Shown piece after piece: positions 3,684-5,548 of a DNA stretch of 5,548 bases. The first letter of the stretch is position 1, and the number at the start of each line of letters is the position of its first letter. The DNA comes from Candidatus Methanophagales archaeon (GTDB taxonomy: Archaea > Halobacteriota > Syntropharchaeia > Alkanophagales > Methanospirareceae): positions 1 to 5,548 of the forward strand of contig PIXU01000149.1 of NCBI GenBank assembly GCA_003601795.1. The letters are read 5' to 3'. The translations under genes were made by a program, and so were the position numbers. Below the pieces are notes generated by a model. It did not search any database. It saw only the letters and a list, made by a program, of their open reading frames with translations, and had not been told where the DNA came from.

Positions 3684-5548
3684 TTATACATTCTTCTCAC
3701 CTTTTAGATTATTTTCAAGAAAGTCTAAAATAACGTCTCTTCTTAACAGCTCATGACAGAATTGATTTTGATAATTCCTGAGGCAACCATAACAACTTGT
3801 TTCTTTTCCACAAGTGCAGTTTTTTACCCGCTCTAAACTACTTTTAAGTACGTTGTAAATATTATCTTCATCTGCGACACGCTTTACAAGTCCTGCCCCT
3901 CCGGGAACATTATCGAACAAAATTAGCATCATACCTTCTTCAGATGGATAGAGACAACCATCTATATCCTGCCTTTTTATTCCAAGTGCTTGACTTGCCC
4001 CCTCAAGAATTGCATAAAGTAGGGAATACCAAAAACTTTCATCTTCATTTATTTTTGGCTCTTCAAAAGAGATGGAAAGGACATCAGTTTTAAAGGTGTG
4101 TCCAAGATGCAAGGGCCCTTTCAAAGATGCTGAACATTCTATTCCATAAGGGGTTCTATGCTTCCCTCTTTGTCTTTCTGAAAAAGTAGCTCCGCAAGTA
4201 AAGCACACCCAAAATCCTACTCCTTTTTTCCCTTTACACACAACAGCCAGTTCTCCTTCTGAGGAATAGCTGCACTTGATTTTAAAGTTCCCAACCAAAA
4301 ATTTCTTTTCTTTGGGTTCCTTGTAGTTGAAGAAATAGGGCCTCGTGGCAAATTCCCGTCTTGGACGTGATTCACCAGGTTTTTTAGGTTCATAGTCTTT
4401 AGAAGTTACAAAACCAAAGATCGGTGTAACAAATCTATGTATTTCCCTCCTTGGTATAGTTCCATGAATCTTGCATGAGATAGATGGAGGACTTTCTTCA
4501 ATTGTTCCCATCTGGATGTAAAATCGCCTACATTGAGGACAAATAGCGTACCAGTAGACAGGCCATGTTCTATTTCTTACTACTCTTAAACCACAGCTCT
4601 CCCATGTATATCCATTTGCAACTATTTGGCTACTGGGAGCAAATTCTGAAATTGCTATTCTCAAATCTCTCTCTAATTGTATGTTTTTAGCAGCAGAGAT
4701 GTGGGATAAAACGCTTAATTCAACAACATCAACAGGAAATCCGTATTTTGGAATTACGGTATGAGTTGCCAGAAAATCTATGAGTTGCTTTCTCTTAATA
4801 GTCTCCATTCTCCTATTTGCCCAATCCATATCTGCATTTAATTTGTTTCGCTTTCTCTGGTCACGAGTCTCTCTCCATTCTTTCTCTCTTGAATCATAAA
4901 ACTCCTTAAGGCGATCGAATTCGTCCCTTACTTTTTCATCTGCAATCGTGAGTGAGCCTTCTTCTCCGATTAGATTCTCTACCCATCCCCAATTTTCGAA
5001 GTCAAAGGTACTATGTAAATCTTCTGGGATAACTCTTTTCAGAGAATTCAAAATGGACTGTGGTCTTTTCTCAAGATATTCCTTGACCCTTTGTGTTCCT
5101 GGAATTCCACTTCCTTCGAGTTTGAAAAAGGATTCGACAGACCCAAAATATTCAGGGAACTCTCTAAAGAAATTAGCCAATACAATAGAGTATAGATGCC
5201 GGGAAATAATCTTTTCATTGCGAATTTCAACAGTAGGAGGATTAATCCTACCATCTACCATTTTTTCAGGTTCTTTAAAGTATGTAAGGTCATGTGAACG
5301 GAGTTGAGCAAAGGTTAGAGTAAAACCTATTGTATCAAGTCTTCTGCCAGCTCTGCCAGCTCTCTGAATGTAATTTGAAGGTTCTGGAGGAACATTTCGT
5401 AAAAATATAGCTTCTAATTCACCGAGATCTACTCCCAACTCAAAAGTCGTAGAACAGCTTAAAACATTGATTTCCCCTCTTATGAATTTCTGCTGAACCC
5501 TGGATGCGTAATCTGTAGAAAGTTGAGCAGTGTGCTCGTGGGAATTCA
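3684..5548 (-). CDS. Superfamily 2 helicase, DUF1998/MZB zinc-binding type, C-terminal 620 residues (5' end beyond window)
   Basis: This is the C-terminal part of a large ATP-dependent DEAD/DEAH-type helicase. The frame is open to the right edge; the TTG at 5438 is internal. With the first visible residue as 1: HTAQLSTDYASRVQQKFIRG (5-24) and STTFELGVDLG (motif V, 32-42) lead to YIQRAGRAGRR (motif VI, 59-69), completing the second RecA lobe. A charged helical region rich in Arg, Lys and Glu covers about 200-250, followed by IPKYGFPVDVVEL. Putative zinc ligands come in three clusters: CPQC (336, 339) with C358/H361; CFTC (448, 451) with C471; and C577, C579, C585, C588 in CTCGKETSCYGC, the MZB signature, followed by LRNYQNQFCHELLRRD. 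LFDNVPGGAGLV is typical of DUF1998. Relatives include MrfA/YprA repair helicases and the defence helicases DrmA, DruE and DpdJ. Motifs I-III lie outside, so the subfamily is unresolved. Confidence 0.85.
   Translation of the reverse strand, partial: NSHEHTAQLSTDYASRVQQKFIRGEINVLSCSTTFELGVDLGELEAIFLRNVPPEPSNYIQRAGRAGRRLDTIGFTLTFAQLRSHDLTYFKEPEKMVDGRINPPTVEIRNEKIISRHLYSIVLANFFREFPEYFGSVESFFKLEGSGIPGTQRVKEYLEKRPQSILNSLKRVIPEDLHSTFDFENWGWVENLIGEEGSLTIADEKVRDEFDRLKEFYDSREKEWRETRDQRKRNKLNADMDWANRRMETIKRKQLIDFLATHTVIPKYGFPVDVVELSVLSHISAAKNIQLERDLRIAISEFAPSSQIVANGYTWESCGLRVVRNRTWPVYWYAICPQCRRFYIQMGTIEESPPSISCKIHGTIPRREIHRFVTPIFGFVTSKDYEPKKPGESRPRREFATRPYFFNYKEPKEKKFLVGNFKIKCSYSSEGELAVVCKGKKGVGFWVCFTCGATFSERQRGKHRTPYGIECSASLKGPLHLGHTFKTDVLSISFEEPKINEDESFWYSLLYAILEGASQALGIKRQDIDGCLYPSEEGMMLILFDNVPGGAGLVKRVADEDNIYNVLKSSLERVKNCTCGKETSCYGCLRNYQNQFCHELLRRDVILDFLENNLKGEKNV

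Noticed and set aside
3485..3700. 71-codon minus-strand open frame overlapping the end of the helicase
   Set aside because: It is almost entirely a translation of repeat copy B and its trailing hairpins, overlaps the helicase in another frame, has no ribosome-binding site and resembles no protein domain.
5436..5438. TTG as start of the helicase
   Set aside because: The frame continues upstream through STTFE, the first half of helicase motif V, to the window edge, so the TTG codes for an internal Leu.
2813..5548. DISARM pair: DrmA helicase with DNA methyltransferase
   Set aside because: The methyltransferase lacks DPPY/NPPY and the Pro-Cys catalytic loop of DNA methyltransferases and has a small-molecule-type layout. 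A repeat also separates the two genes.

Overview
The window looks archaeal, most plausibly a methanogen or ANME-type euryarchaeon. The basis is an A/T-rich TATA box about 29 bases from a start codon with almost no leader, a small AF_0612-type clan AA aspartic protease, an IS1634-family transposase and short structured intergenic repeats. The lineage is an inference; no rRNA or other marker gene is present.

Layout. (1) Bases 1-1783 are a large imperfect palindrome. Two diverged 5' halves of an IS1634-family (DUF4277) transposase gene lie tail to tail and meet at base 875. The left copy also runs off the window. Both keep the first two catalytic aspartates and lack the C-terminal half, so neither should be active. 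(2) Bases 1784-2034 hold the right-hand IS flank with its promoter, then a second TATA-like box before a small retropepsin-like aspartic protease gene (2035-2394, +). (3) Bases 2395-2812 contain no gene but are unusually structured: a 160-base element closed by a 12-bp stem and containing three further hairpins, a separate stem-loop, and a REP-like palindromic repeat. (4) On the minus strand, a class I SAM-dependent methyltransferase (2813-3457) follows a second, related repeat (about 3540-3671). This repeat separates it from the C-terminal 620 residues of a large superfamily 2 helicase of the DUF1998/MZB zinc-binding type (3684 to the right edge).

How the parts relate. The helicase and methyltransferase are co-oriented, but 217-226 bases of repeat-bearing DNA lie between them, so a shared operon is possible rather than shown. 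A short open frame stops on an ATGA overlap with the upstream methyltransferase ATG and may be the fossil end of an earlier operon partner. The protease lies on the opposite strand, with no visible link to either. The best candidates for something new are the diverged IS palindrome and the multi-hairpin element at 2427-2586. No complete defence system can be shown: the helicase is of a type used in several defence and repair systems, but its partners would lie beyond the right edge.
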